Positions 26,743 through 35,749 of a DNA stretch of 59,130 nt are shown piece by piece. The position numbers were made by a program, and so were the translations under genes. The DNA lies in contig NZ_JAKVIO010000026.1 in the NCBI RefSeq assembly GCF_022601895.1, positions 1-59,130 of the forward strand, read 5' to 3'. Within the stretch, counting starts at the first letter, position 1. Each line of letters begins with the position of its first letter. Source of the DNA: Sphingomonas sp. LaA6.9 (lineage in GTDB: Bacteria; Pseudomonadota; Alphaproteobacteria; Sphingomonadales; Sphingomonadaceae). The notes beneath the pieces are model-generated. The model was not told the origin of the DNA, did no database searches, and worked only from the letters and a program-made list of their open reading frames with translations.

Positions 26743-27692
26743 CGAAACGCCAGGAAATAGATGAGGAGGAGGTTGCAGATCAGCAGTGGCAGCGCGGTAC
26801 CGATCTGCGCCTTGATCACGCCGTTGCGGTCTTTCAGTTCGAGGAGCGCGGCGGGGACGATGTTGAAGTTGGCGGCCATCGGCGTCATCAGTGTTCCGCA
26901 AAAGCCCGCGAGCATGCCGACCGCGCCGATCACCGCGGCATCGCCGCCAAAATCCTGAATCAGCAGCGGCACGCCGATCGCCGCCGCCATCACCGGAAAG
27001 GCGGCAAAGGCATTGCCCATGATCATCGTGAACAACGCCATGCCCAGCGCATAGACCGCAACCGCGGCGAAGCGATTGCCATCGGGGATCACTTGCCCCG
27101 CAAGCTCGCCGATAATGTCGCCCACACCCGCAAGCGCGAAGACCGCGCCGAGGCTCGCCAGCATCTGCGGCAGCACCGCAGCCCAGCCGACCGAATCCAT
27201 CAGCCGGCGTCCCTCGTTGAGCGGCGCAAGCGCGGGCGGGCGCAGCCAGGCCATCGACACGATGAGCGCAGTGAGCGCGCCCACGCCAAGCAGGATCAGC
27301 GTCACCCATTTAGGATCGAATATCCCCGATTGCCCGAAGGGCGTGTAGTTATAGGCAAGCGTGCCGAGCAGCGCGGTCACCGGGATGATCAGCGCGGGCA
27401 GGAACAGCTTGTTGCCCAGCCGCGCCGACAGCGCCTCGCGTTCGGCGAGCGTGGTCGTATGCGGCTCACCCCGGCCGAGCAGCCCGAAACCCGCAAGCCC
27501 GACGAGGCAGAGAACGAGCACGCCATTGCCGAAATCGCCAAGCCGGTTGCCCGCGAGAAAGCTCAGCGCGAGCAGCCCCCAGAACGCCGCGTTGCCGAAG
27601 CGCTTCGGATTGCTCGCGTCGAGCGCGCTCAGTAGCGCGAAGACCGCAAACATCGCGCCACCCAGCGTATAGAGCCAGTCCAGCGTGATCAT
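26739..27692 (-). CDS. DUF979-family membrane protein (putative transporter half)
   Basis: The protein has 317 residues with about nine to ten hydrophobic segments. MIMGNAFAAFPVMAAAIGVPL and GFCGTLMTPMAANFNIVPAALL are the conserved DUF979 features; Asn/Pro-rich re-entrant-looking segments like these are typical of secondary transporters. It overlaps DUF969 by four bases at its start and DUF2891 by four at its end. DUF969 and DUF979 nearly always occur together and, as I recall, beside pyrrolidone-carboxylate peptidase in Firmicutes. Combined with the adjacent 5-oxoprolinase, a 5-oxoproline (pyroglutamate) carrier is a reasonable inference. Confidence 0.88.
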   Translation of the reverse strand: MITLDWLYTLGGAMFAVFALLSALDASNPKRFGNAAFWGLLALSFLAGNRLGDFGNGVLVLCLVGLAGFGLLGRGEPHTTTLAEREALSARLGNKLFLPALIIPVTALLGTLAYNYTPFGQSGIFDPKWVTLILLGVGALTALIVSMAWLRPPALAPLNEGRRLMDSVGWAAVLPQMLASLGAVFALAGVGDIIGELAGQVIPDGNRFAAVAVYALGMALFTMIMGNAFAAFPVMAAAIGVPLLIQDFGGDAAVIGAVGMLAGFCGTLMTPMAANFNIVPAALLELKDRNGVIKAQIGTALPLLICNLLLIYFLAFR

Positions 27693-28396
27693 GGCGCCAT
27701 CTCCGTTACCGCAACGGGTTCCGGCTGCGCCATGCGCCTGAGCGTCCTATCCAGCAGCATCAGCCGCGCGCCATGGATCAGGAAGGCGAGGATCGCGGTC
27801 GGTATCGCCCAGACCGAAAGCTGGAGCGGCGCGAGCTCGATGCCATAGGTCTCGAAGGTGCCCTTGATCAGCAGGATCGAGGCGATCGCGATGAAGATGT
27901 CCTCGCCGAAGAACAACCCGACATTGTCGGTTGCGGCGGCGTAGCTCTTCACCTTCTCGCGAGTCGCATCATCAAGATTGCCAGTCTGCTGCTCCGCCGC
28001 GGCCTCGGCCATCGGCGCGACGAGCGGGCGGACGGTCTGCGCATGCCCCGCAACCGATGTGAGCCCGAGCGCAGCGGTGATCTGGCGAATACCGAGATAG
28101 GCGAGCAGCAACTTGCCCGTGGTCGCGCCCTTCAGCCCCGCGATCAGCGTGCGCGCGCGCTGCTGGAGCCCGTAACGTTCGAGGAGCCCTATCACGGGCA
28201 GCACGATCCAGATCACGCTGACATAGCGATTGTCGTTGAACGCCTTGCCCAGCGCGGCCACCACTTTGACCAGATCGAATCCCGCGGCGATCCCGGTGGC
28301 GAGCGCCGCAACAGTGACGACAAGCAGCGGGTTAAACCGCAGCACAAAGCCAATGACGACGATCGCGATGCCGATCAGCGGCAGAAAGTGCATCAT
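27689..28396 (-). CDS. DUF969-family membrane protein (putative transporter half)
   Basis: The protein has 235 residues. The start at 28396 has AAAGGGAG nine bases upstream; longer frames would run into the palindromic repeat. It has about six hydrophobic segments. The conserved region YVSVIWIVLPVIGLLERYGLQ, the cytosolic LKGATTGKLLLAYLGIRQ and the NVGLFFGEDIFIAIASILLIKG segment identify DUF969. It is the first gene of a five-gene run (DUF969-DUF979-DUF2891-maiA-TonB receptor) with 4-bp overlaps. Confidence 0.88.
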   Translation of the reverse strand: MMHFLPLIGIAIVVIGFVLRFNPLLVVTVAALATGIAAGFDLVKVVAALGKAFNDNRYVSVIWIVLPVIGLLERYGLQQRARTLIAGLKGATTGKLLLAYLGIRQITAALGLTSVAGHAQTVRPLVAPMAEAAAEQQTGNLDDATREKVKSYAAATDNVGLFFGEDIFIAIASILLIKGTFETYGIELAPLQLSVWAIPTAILAFLIHGARLMLLDRTLRRMAQPEPVAVTEMAP

Positions 28397-28430
28397 GCGC
28401 GCGCTCCCTTTCTTGTCATCCCTTGATCCG

Positions 28431-28494
28431 GGATCCATGAACACGGACTTTTCCGGAGTGGTTCGTGTTCATGGATTCCCGCTTTCGCGGGAAT
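28431..28494. repeat. REP-like palindromic element overlapping the 3' end of the oxoprolinase gene
   Basis: A long imperfect dyad (GGATCCATGAACACG, 28431-28445, with CGTGTTCATGGATTCC, 28464-28479) is followed by a second hairpin, ATTCCCGC-TTTC-GCGGGAAT (28475-28494). The second hairpin is the well-known proteobacterial dispersed repeat that, read as protein, gives the tail CHSRESGNP. It supplies the stop codon and final residues of the oxoprolinase. There is no T-tract, but it may still end or stabilise the transcript. Confidence 0.85.
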
Positions 28495-31400
28495 GACAAT
28501 CGGGGGTGCCGGGGCGGGCACCATATCCCCCACCCCCCGGCGTCTCGATCACGAAGACATCTCCCGCGGCCATGTCCGCGCCGGCGGTCGCAGCAAGCAG
28601 CTCCTCTCCACCATCCGCACGTACCACGCGATTGACGCCCGGCTTCGCATCGCCGCCCCCGTTCAGCCCGGCCGGCGCGATCCGCCGCCGGTTCGAAAGG
28701 ATGCCCGCGCGCATCGGCTCGAGGAAACGGATGCGGCGCTCGACGCCGTCACCGCCGCGGTTGGCGCCGGCCCCGCCCGATCCACCGCGCACCGCGAAGC
28801 ATTCGAGCAGAACGGGAAAGCGTGCTTCCAACACCTCGGGATCGGTCAGCCGGCTGTTGGTCATGTGCGTCTGCACCGCGCTCGCGCCGTCAAAGCCCGG
28901 CCCCGCGCCCGCGCCGCCTGCGATCGTCTCGTAATATTGGTAGCGATCATTGCCGAAGGTGAAGTTGTTCATCGTCCCCTGCGAATTGGCGAGCGCCCCG
29001 GTCGCCGCGAACAGCGCGTCGGTGATCGCCTGGCTCGTCTCGACATTGCCCGCCACCACCGCCGCAGGATAGCGCGGATTGAGCATCGAGCCTTCGGGAA
29101 CCACCAGCTCTATGGGCAAGAGACACCCGTCATTCATCGGGATCGCATCGTCGACGAGCGTGCGGAAGACGTAGAGCGTCGCTGCGCGGCAGATCGAATA
29201 GGGCGCGTTGAAATTGTCGGGCAGCTGCGCACTCGTGCCGGTGAAATCGATCCGTGCCGATCGCGCGGAACGGTCGACGCTCACCTTCACCAAAATCGCC
29301 GCGCCATTGTCCATCTCGATACGGGCCTCGCCGTCGGAGAGACCCTCGATCAGCCGGCGCACGGCTTCCTCGGCATTGGCGATAACGTGGCGCATATAGG
29401 CGTGGATCACGCCTGCACCGTACTCTTTCGCAACGCGGCGCAGCTCGCCGGCCCCCTTGGTGCAGGCCGCGACCTGCGCCTTGAGATCGGCGATATTGCG
29501 ATCGGGCTTGCGCGCGGGCCAGTGTCCCAGCGCAAGCAGTGCGCGCATCTCCACCTCGAGAAAGCGTCCCTCGTCGACGAGCAGCATATTATCGATCAGC
29601 ACGCCCTCTTCATCGACGCTCCGGCTGTCGGGCGGCATGGACCCGGGTGCGATCCCGCCAATATCGGCATGGTGCCCGCGCGCCGCGACAAAGGCGTCGG
29701 GCTCGACGCCGCCCTCCAGAAAGACGGGCATGATCACGGTGATGTCGGGCAGATGCGTGCCACCGCGATAGGGCGCGTTCAGGACATAGGCATCGCCGGG
29801 CTTCATCCCGCGCCCGTCGCGCGCACCGCCCCGTGCCTGAATGATGGTGCGGATGCTGTCGCCCATCGACCCCAGATGCACCGGGATGTGCGGCGCATTG
29901 GCGATCAGCGCGCCGTCACGGTCGAACAGCGCGCACGAAAAATCGAGCCGCTCCTTGATATTGACCGAACTCGCTGTGTTCTGGAGCGCGACGCCCATCT
30001 CCTCCGCGATCGCCATGAAGAGGTTGTTGAAGATCTCGAGCATCACCGGATCCACATCGGTGCCGATCGCGGGCGCGGCCTCACGCGGCACCGCGCGCGT
30101 GAGGATCAGGTTGCCGATCGCGTCGACCTCGGCCTGCCAGCCGGGCTCGACCACGGTGGTGGCCGAAGGGTCGATGATCAGCGCGGGGCCAACAAGCCGC
30201 GTTCCCGCGCCCAGCGTCGCACGGTCATAAACGTCGGCGCCCGCATTGGGTTCGGCCCCGCCCATCGGTGCCTGCAAGCCGCCGCCCGCATCCTCGGGTT
30301 TCCCGACCGCTTCGGCGACCAGCGTCTCCACAATCACCTGCGTCTCGGGCGCGGTGAAGCCGAAGCGCGCCTGATGCTGCGTCTCGAAATCGCTTCGCAT
30401 CGCATCGGGCGTATCGAACGCCACCTCGAGCGTGCTGTCGCTGCCGTCATAGCGCAGCGCGGCGCGCCTCAGCACCGTCATCGCAGCGAGCGGCAGTTGC
30501 TGCGCCGCAAGCGCGCCGGTCGCGGCTTCGGCGAGCGCATCTATGCGCGAAATGTCGCCGCCGAGCGGCAGCCCGCAGCTTTCCTCGCGTAGCACATTCA
30601 CGTCCGCGAGCCCCATGCCATAGGCCGAGAGCACGCCCGCGAGCGGATGGATCATCACGCGCTCCATGCCGAGCGCGTCTGCGACCATGCACGCATGCTG
30701 CCCGCCCGCGCCGCCGAAACAGGCGAGCGTATAGCGCGTGACATCGTGCCCCCGCGCAATCGAGATCTGCTTGATCGCGCTCGCCATGTTCTCGACCGCG
30801 ATCCTGAGGAACCCTTCCGCGATCGCCTGCGGCGTCATGCGCTGCCCCGTCGCCGCGGCGACCTCGTCGGCGAGCGCCGCGAACTTGCTGCGCACGATTT
30901 CGGCATCGATCGGCTGATCGCCCTGCGCGCCGAACACTGCGGGAAAATGCTCGGGCCGGATCTTGCCGAGCAGCACATTGCAGTCGGTGACGGTCAGTGG
31001 CCCGCCACGGCGATAGCAGGCCGGACCGGGCACCGCGCCCGCGGAATCGGGGCCGACCCGGAAGCGGCTGCCATCGAAGGAACAGATCGAACCGCCCCCC
31101 GCGGCGACGGTATGGATCTCGAGCATCGGCGCGCGCACGCGCACGCCCGCGACCATCGTCTCGTTGGTGCGCTCGTACGTGCCCGCATAGTGCGAAACGT
31201 CGGTCGAGGTGCCCCCCATGTCGAAACCGATGATGCGGTCAAAGCCCGCCTCGGCAGCGGTCCTGACCATGCCGACGATCCCGCCCGCCGGACCCGACAG
31301 GATCGCATCCTTGCCCTGAAAGCGCGCGGCGTCGACCAGCCCGCCGCTCGACTGCATGAACAGCAGCCGCGTCTCGGCGCCCAGCGCCGCAACGACACGG

Positions 31401-32053
31401 TCGACGTAACGCCTGAGCACGGGCGAGAGATAGGCGTCGACCACGCTCGTATCGCCACGTCCCACAAGTTTAATCAGAGGCCCCACCTCATGGCTCGCCG
31501 AAACTTGCGTGAAGCCGATTTCGCGCGCCTTGCGGGCGAGAGCCTGTTCGTGCGCGGTCCAGCGCCAGCCGTGCATCAGCACGATCGCGATCGCACGAAA
31601 GCCCGCGTCATATGCCGCCTGCAGCCCCACGCGCGCCGCCTCGACATCGAGCGGCTGAAGCACATCGCCCGCGGCCGTCACGCGCTCGTCGATCTCGACC
31701 GCGCGTTCGTACAAGGGCTCGGGCAGTTCGATATGTCGCGCGAAGATCTTCGGCCGCGCCTGATAGCCGATCCTGAGCGCATCGCCGAAGCCGCGCGTGA
31801 TCGCGAGGACGACGCGTTCGCCCTTGCGTTCGAGCAGCGCGTTGGTCGCGACCGTTGTGCCCATCTTGACCGTCTCGATCGCGCCGCCCTCCTGTCCTGC
31901 CATCAGCCGGCGAATGCCCTCGACCGCAGCGTCGTCATAGCGTTCGGGGTTATCCGACAGCAGCTTGGCGGTCAGCAACCGCCCGTCGGGCGCGCGCGCT
32001 ACAATGTCGGTGAAGGTGCCGCCGCGGTCGATCGAGAAGGCCCAGTCGCTCAT
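28469..32053 (-). CDS. Fused 5-oxoprolinase / hydantoinase (HyuA-HyuB)
   Basis: The 1,194-residue protein spans both subunits. HyuA (residues 1 to ~660) has an ASKHA-type start [48 protein letters not shown] and [18 protein letters not shown]. HyuB (from about 675) begins [20 protein letters not shown] and includes [17 protein letters not shown] and [13 protein letters not shown] near the end. This single-chain arrangement is that of ATP-dependent 5-oxoprolinase, which hydrolyses 5-oxo-L-proline to glutamate. Related hydantoinases are the alternative. The last ~10 residues (CHSRESGNP) derive from a dispersed repeat, so the ancestral C-terminus was probably at or near YGARPG. The ATG overlaps the mtnP stop by four bases. 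Confidence 0.9.
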   Translation of the reverse strand: MSDWAFSIDRGGTFTDIVARAPDGRLLTAKLLSDNPERYDDAAVEGIRRLMAGQEGGAIETVKMGTTVATNALLERKGERVVLAITRGFGDALRIGYQARPKIFARHIELPEPLYERAVEIDERVTAAGDVLQPLDVEAARVGLQAAYDAGFRAIAIVLMHGWRWTAHEQALARKAREIGFTQVSASHEVGPLIKLVGRGDTSVVDAYLSPVLRRYVDRVVAALGAETRLLFMQSSGGLVDAARFQGKDAILSGPAGGIVGMVRTAAEAGFDRIIGFDMGGTSTDVSHYAGTYERTNETMVAGVRVRAPMLEIHTVAAGGGSICSFDGSRFRVGPDSAGAVPGPACYRRGGPLTVTDCNVLLGKIRPEHFPAVFGAQGDQPIDAEIVRSKFAALADEVAAATGQRMTPQAIAEGFLRIAVENMASAIKQISIARGHDVTRYTLACFGGAGGQHACMVADALGMERVMIHPLAGVLSAYGMGLADVNVLREESCGLPLGGDISRIDALAEAATGALAAQQLPLAAMTVLRRAALRYDGSDSTLEVAFDTPDAMRSDFETQHQARFGFTAPETQVIVETLVAEAVGKPEDAGGGLQAPMGGAEPNAGADVYDRATLGAGTRLVGPALIIDPSATTVVEPGWQAEVDAIGNLILTRAVPREAAPAIGTDVDPVMLEIFNNLFMAIAEEMGVALQNTASSVNIKERLDFSCALFDRDGALIANAPHIPVHLGSMGDSIRTIIQARGGARDGRGMKPGDAYVLNAPYRGGTHLPDITVIMPVFLEGGVEPDAFVAARGHHADIGGIAPGSMPPDSRSVDEEGVLIDNMLLVDEGRFLEVEMRALLALGHWPARKPDRNIADLKAQVAACTKGAGELRRVAKEYGAGVIHAYMRHVIANAEEAVRRLIEGLSDGEARIEMDNGAAILVKVSVDRSARSARIDFTGTSAQLPDNFNAPYSICRAATLYVFRTLVDDAIPMNDGCLLPIELVVPEGSMLNPRYPAAVVAGNVETSQAITDALFAATGALANSQGTMNNFTFGNDRYQYYETIAGGAGAGPGFDGASAVQTHMTNSRLTDPEVLEARFPVLLECFAVRGGSGGAGANRGGDGVERRIRFLEPMRAGILSNRRRIAPAGLNGGGDAKPGVNRVVRADGGEELLAATAGADMAAGDVFVIETPGGGGYGARPGTPDCHSRESGNP

Positions 32054-32925
32054 CGCGCCGACAGCACCCGCGCGGTGATCGCGTCGAGCCGTGCCATCAA
32101 TTGCGGATCGCGCTTGTCGGGCGCGGTCATCAGCGCGACATCAAGCACCGTGTCGATCGGCGACGCTTCGCGCACCGGCGGAAGGGCTTGCGCGAATTCG
32201 ACAACCAGCCGTTTGGCCGTATCACCGTTGGCCCTCAATTGCGCGATCACCGTATCCACATCGACATGGTCCTCGCCGTCGCGCCAGCAGTCATAATCGG
32301 TGACCATGCCGATCAGCGCGTAGGGCAGTTCGGCCTCGCGCGCGAGCTTGGCCTCGGGCATCGCGGTCATCCCGATCACGTCGCAGCCCCATTGGCGATA
32401 GAGCAGGCTTTCGGCGCGCGTCGAGAATTGCGGCCCTTCCATCACCAGATAGGTGCCACCCTGATGGACATCCACGCCCGCCCTGCGTCCCGCTTCGCCG
32501 AGCATCGTCGAAAGCCGCGGGCAGACGGGCTCGGCAACCGAGACATGCGCGACCATGCCGTTGCCGAAAAAGCTCTTCTCGCGCGCGAAGGTGCGGTCGA
32601 CGAACTGGTCGACGACGACGAACCTGCCCGGCGCCAGTTCCTCGCGCAGCGACCCGATCGCGGACAGCGATATGATGTCGGTGCAGCCCGCGCGCTTCAA
32701 TATGTCGATATTTGCGCGCGCGTTGATGCCGCTCGGGGACAGCGGATGGCCGCGGCCGTGGCGCGGCAGGAAGACGAACTTCACGCCTGCGATGCGCCCG
32801 ATGCGAAGATGGTCCGAAGGCTGGCCCCAGGGCGAGGCGACGGGGATCCACTCGGCATCCTCCAGCCCGTCGATATCGTACAGGCCCGATCCCCCGATCA
32901 CGCCGATCACCCATTCGCTTGCCAC
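32050..32925 (-). CDS. mtnP: S-methyl-5'-thioadenosine phosphorylase
   Basis: The protein has 291 residues. A GTG start at 32925 is preferred because it has AGGGTGA upstream and gives the family N-terminus ([13 protein letters not shown]). Motifs include the phosphate site GGSGLYD, the second phosphate site [25 protein letters not shown] and the purine/ribose-binding [12 protein letters not shown] and [19 protein letters not shown]. It splits methylthioadenosine into adenine and 5-methylthioribose-1-phosphate in methionine salvage. It overlaps the oxoprolinase gene by four bases. The pairing is unusual as a pathway, though both recycle by-products of sulfur/glutathione metabolism. Confidence 0.92.
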   Translation of the reverse strand: MASEWVIGVIGGSGLYDIDGLEDAEWIPVASPWGQPSDHLRIGRIAGVKFVFLPRHGRGHPLSPSGINARANIDILKRAGCTDIISLSAIGSLREELAPGRFVVVDQFVDRTFAREKSFFGNGMVAHVSVAEPVCPRLSTMLGEAGRRAGVDVHQGGTYLVMEGPQFSTRAESLLYRQWGCDVIGMTAMPEAKLAREAELPYALIGMVTDYDCWRDGEDHVDVDTVIAQLRANGDTAKRLVVEFAQALPPVREASPIDTVLDVALMTAPDKRDPQLMARLDAITARVLSAR

Positions 32926-32996
32926 GCCGTCACCCTGAATCTGTTGCGCGGCCCATGAACACTGTCGGCGCAGCAACGGCAAGGCCGCTGTTGCAA

Positions 32997-34028
32997 TCAG
33001 CGCGCGGCGGGCATCTCCGCTATCCACTGGCGCAGTAGCGCGACCGCCTCCTCATGCACCGTCGCACGCCCCACTTCGGGCATGGCGATGCCGGGCTCGG
33101 TGCTGTTCATCCGATAGAGCAGGATCGACTGCTCGGGGTGTCCGGCCGCAATGTCGAGCGAAAGCCCGCCCGATCCGCGACCCGCCGCGACGGGCACCTT
33201 GCCGACGCCGACCGCCACGGCGCTCGCCTCATCATATGCAAGGAACAGCCCCGAATTGCTCGCGGCGCCCGCGCGGCTGTGGCAATGCGCGCAGTTGACA
33301 TCGAGATAGGCGCGCGCGCGCTGGGCGACTGTGCCCGAGCGCGCATCGTCCCAACGCGGCAGGCGCGGCGCATCCGCGGGCGCACTGTCGAGCATGCCGG
33401 CGCGGTAGAGTTTCTGGAGCCGCGCGCCGTCATTGAGGTTACCTGCCCGCGGTCCGATTGGAACGATCTGGCCCGCGCTGCCATGGCATTCCTTGCACTG
33501 GTTCTGGTTGGGCACCGCATAGCTGATTTCGCGCCTCGTGCCCCGCGCATCGATCCACGACACGGGCAGCCGCGTTCCGCCGCGCTTCAGCACCGCCTCG
33601 GTGCCATCCGCATTCCAGACATAGGGCAGCGCCACCCACCCGCTTTCCCGACGCAGCAGCAATCGTGTCTCGAGGATGTGCACATTTTTGGTCGGCGCAC
33701 GCATGTCGGCCGGATAGCCGAAGCTCTTGATCAGTGCGCTCCCGACGGGGAAGTCGAGCACGCCTGTTTCGGTGTACGCGATCGTCTTCCCCGGCGGCAC
33801 ATAGATGAAGCGGAATTTCTCGGCATAGTCCGAGAAGAGCGGCGTGTTGAGCGCATATGGCTCGACACGCGCATTGGGCGCTGTCGCCCCGGCGTCGGTG
33901 AAGAAGCGGAAGTCCGCGAGCTTCTGCGGAAGCGTATCGCCGAGGATCAGTTCGAGCGCCACGGGCGGCGGTGGCGCCGCGCTCGTGAGCGCCAGCCAGC
34001 CGAGCAGCACTCCGATCGGACGGATCAC
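32997..34028 (-). CDS. SO_2930-type di-haem cytochrome c-like protein
   Basis: The protein has 343 residues and a GTG start overlapping the beta-helix stop (GTGA). The signal peptide is short (GVLLGWLALTSAAPP). Two CxxCH haem motifs are present: QCKECHGSAGQ near residue 190 and NCAHCHSRAG near 250. The N-terminal half has ALNTPLFSDYAEKFRFIYVPPG and LETRLLLRRESGW, characteristic of the SO_2930/HNE_0200 family, whose members travel as a two-gene pair with a beta-helix protein. The end, PGIAMPEVGRATVHEEAVALLRQWI, is a typical cytochrome-domain tail. It probably works in the periplasm as a redox partner. The substrate is unknown. Confidence 0.88.
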   Translation of the reverse strand: MIRPIGVLLGWLALTSAAPPPPVALELILGDTLPQKLADFRFFTDAGATAPNARVEPYALNTPLFSDYAEKFRFIYVPPGKTIAYTETGVLDFPVGSALIKSFGYPADMRAPTKNVHILETRLLLRRESGWVALPYVWNADGTEAVLKRGGTRLPVSWIDARGTRREISYAVPNQNQCKECHGSAGQIVPIGPRAGNLNDGARLQKLYRAGMLDSAPADAPRLPRWDDARSGTVAQRARAYLDVNCAHCHSRAGAASNSGLFLAYDEASAVAVGVGKVPVAAGRGSGGLSLDIAAGHPEQSILLYRMNSTEPGIAMPEVGRATVHEEAVALLRQWIAEMPAAR

Positions 34029-35224
34029 CTGGCCGCCGCCTCCATCTGCGGCGGAAGCACGACGGCCGCGGGTTCGGCGATGGGGGCGCCGCCCGAAAGG
34101 TCCACGGGTTCGGGCTTCGCTTCGCCGGCCGGCGAAGTCGGCTCGGCAAGGCCGAGCGAGAGCACGGGCACCTTTTCGCGCACCTGGATCAGCGCCTTGC
34201 CCTTGCCCGTTCCATCCCAGAGGATCGGCGGGATGCCTCCGCCAAGCGCTGCGGCAAGCTGCGCGCCGCCTTCGAAGCCCGGCGCCCAGCCGGCGCGGCC
34301 ATGCTGGTTGTCGCGTACCACGATGTCGCGTGCGAGCGGATCGTAATTCTTGTCGTCAAACGGTTTCTTGTACGAAACGACCATCACGTTTGCGGTGGCG
34401 TTGTCGGCCAGCCTGTTCTCGAAGACATGGACGTTGCGGTTGGCCATCAGCATCACGCCCGTGCCTGTGGGCACGGTCGCGACGATATTGCCCTTGGGCG
34501 CAAAATTGGGCGTGTCGTTGTTCACCACGGTGTTGCGGAACACCCGCACGCTGTGTCCGCCCATCTGCGGCAGATTGGGCATGTCGAAGACAAGGATGCC
34601 GCCGGTGTTGCGCGTTGCTACATTCGCGTAGACATCGGCATTGTAGCAATTCTCGATCTCGATGCCCGCGACGTTGAACATCGCAGTTGAGTTGCGCACG
34701 ACGATGTTCTTCGACTGACCGACATAGATGCCCGCGTCCGATGCCCCCTTCACAGTCACGCCGTCGACCAGCACATCGCGTGATTCGACGGGATAGACGC
34801 CATAAGCGCCGTTGGTTTCCTTCGGGCCGCCGGTCCATTCGACGCGGACATTCAGGTAAACGATCCGGTCAGCGCCCTTGGATTTGATGCCGTCGCCTTT
34901 CGAATCCTCGACCGCGAAGTCGCGCAGCACCACATCGTCGGAGGTGACGAGCAGCCCCTCGCCCGCGCCCTGTTGCCCCTTGAAGCTCAGCACGGTCTTG
35001 TCCGGTCCCGCGCCCTTCACGGTCACCTTCGCGACATCGAGCGAGAGTCCGTCGGTCAGCTCGAACCGGCCTTCACCGATCGACACGATATCGCCCGGCA
35101 GGGCTTCGATCAGTGCGGTCTGCAGGCGTTCCTGCGCGTCGGCGCCCGGCGCCACGGCAATGGTTTTCGCGAAGCAGGGGGCCGCCACCAGCGCCCCCGC
35201 GGCCACCGCGCATTTCAGTCGCAT
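34025..35224 (-). CDS. Parallel beta-helix protein paired with the di-haem cytochrome
   Basis: The protein has 399 residues. The ATG at 35224 (MRLKCAVAAGALVAAP) is chosen because GGAGAGG lies eight bases before it; an ATG seven codons earlier is in frame. It has a signal peptide ending near CFAK. From residue ~70 to ~290 there are NosD/pectate-lyase-like right-handed beta-helix rungs (VTVKGASDAGIYVGQSKNIV, NSTAMFNVAGIEIENC, NTGGILVFDMPN). The C-terminal ~110 residues contain a Pro-rich tail. The fold is shared by polysaccharide-acting enzymes and surface proteins. The family partner is always the SO_2930-type cytochrome, translated here by a 4-bp overlap. Confidence 0.88.
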   Translation of the reverse strand: MRLKCAVAAGALVAAPCFAKTIAVAPGADAQERLQTALIEALPGDIVSIGEGRFELTDGLSLDVAKVTVKGAGPDKTVLSFKGQQGAGEGLLVTSDDVVLRDFAVEDSKGDGIKSKGADRIVYLNVRVEWTGGPKETNGAYGVYPVESRDVLVDGVTVKGASDAGIYVGQSKNIVVRNSTAMFNVAGIEIENCYNADVYANVATRNTGGILVFDMPNLPQMGGHSVRVFRNTVVNNDTPNFAPKGNIVATVPTGTGVMLMANRNVHVFENRLADNATANVMVVSYKKPFDDKNYDPLARDIVVRDNQHGRAGWAPGFEGGAQLAAALGGGIPPILWDGTGKGKALIQVREKVPVLSLGLAEPTSPAGEAKPEPVDLSGGAPIAEPAAVVLPPQMEAAAR

Positions 35225-35257
35225 CCCCAACGGCCTCTCCTTCATGCAAAGGCTTCT

Positions 35258-35286
35258 TTGACCTTGGGATGCAGGTCGCTTACACG
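35258..35286 (+). promoter_or_regulatory. Possible sigma-70-type promoter for the DUF2147 gene
   Basis: TTGACC (35258-35263), a 17-base spacer and TACACG (35281-35286) lie 54 bases before the GTG start. The -35 is good and the -10 weak. The site is in the only gap between two diverging genes. Confidence 0.3.
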
Positions 35287-35340
35287 AATGTCAATGTGAG
35301 GCAGCGCAACCGCGTCGCAAGTCAGCAAGGGATTGCCAGC

Positions 35341-35748
35341 GTGAAAATTGCTCTTCTGTTGCCGGCGCTCCTCCTCCCCATGGCTTCACATGCGGCGGAA
35401 CCTGTGACCGGCCGCTGGGTGACTGAAGGCGGCAAAGCGCTGGTCGAGATCGCCCCCTGCGGCAAGACGCTGTGCGGCAAGATCGCGCGCGTGCTCAGGC
35501 CTGTGCCTGGCAAGCCGCAGAACGACGTTAACAATCCTGACGCGCGCCTGCGCAACCGGCCGATCGTCGGGCTTTCGATCCTGACGGGCTTCACCGCAGC
35601 CGGCGCCGAGTGGAAGGGTTCGATCTACGATCCCGAAAGGGGAAAGACCTATCGCTCGGTGTTGCAGCGTAACGCCGACGGCACGCTGAATGTGAAGGGT
35701 TGCATCGCGGTGTTCTGCCAGTCGCAGACCTGGAAGCCCGCCCGCTAG
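35341..35748 (+). CDS. DUF2147-family exported protein
   Basis: The protein has 135 residues from a GTG start with AGCAAGGG upstream. Signal peptide: KIALLLPALLLPMASHA. The mature domain reads GRWVTEGGKALVEIAPCGKTLCGKIARV, then GLSILTGF, WKGSIYDPERGKTYRSVLQ and GCIAVFCQSQTW, the order expected for DUF2147. Two Cys in CGKTLCG and two in GCIAVFC suggest disulfides in the periplasm. The function is unknown; lipocalin-like ligand binding has been proposed for related folds. Its stop is two bases from the permease stop on the other strand. Confidence 0.88.
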   Translation: MKIALLLPALLLPMASHAAEPVTGRWVTEGGKALVEIAPCGKTLCGKIARVLRPVPGKPQNDVNNPDARLRNRPIVGLSILTGFTAAGAEWKGSIYDPERGKTYRSVLQRNADGTLNVKGCIAVFCQSQTWKPAR

Positions 35749-35749
35749 C

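Noticed and set aside
25738-27309. DUF2891 gene with a 189-codon N-terminal extension
   Set aside because: The extension is the antiparallel-free shadow of DUF979 in another frame. The ATG at 26742 overlaps the DUF979 stop and gives the family N-terminus.
28493-32296. Long plus-strand frames opposite the oxoprolinase gene
   Set aside because: Antisense shadows; no domain signature, while the minus strand encodes complete HyuA and HyuB regions.
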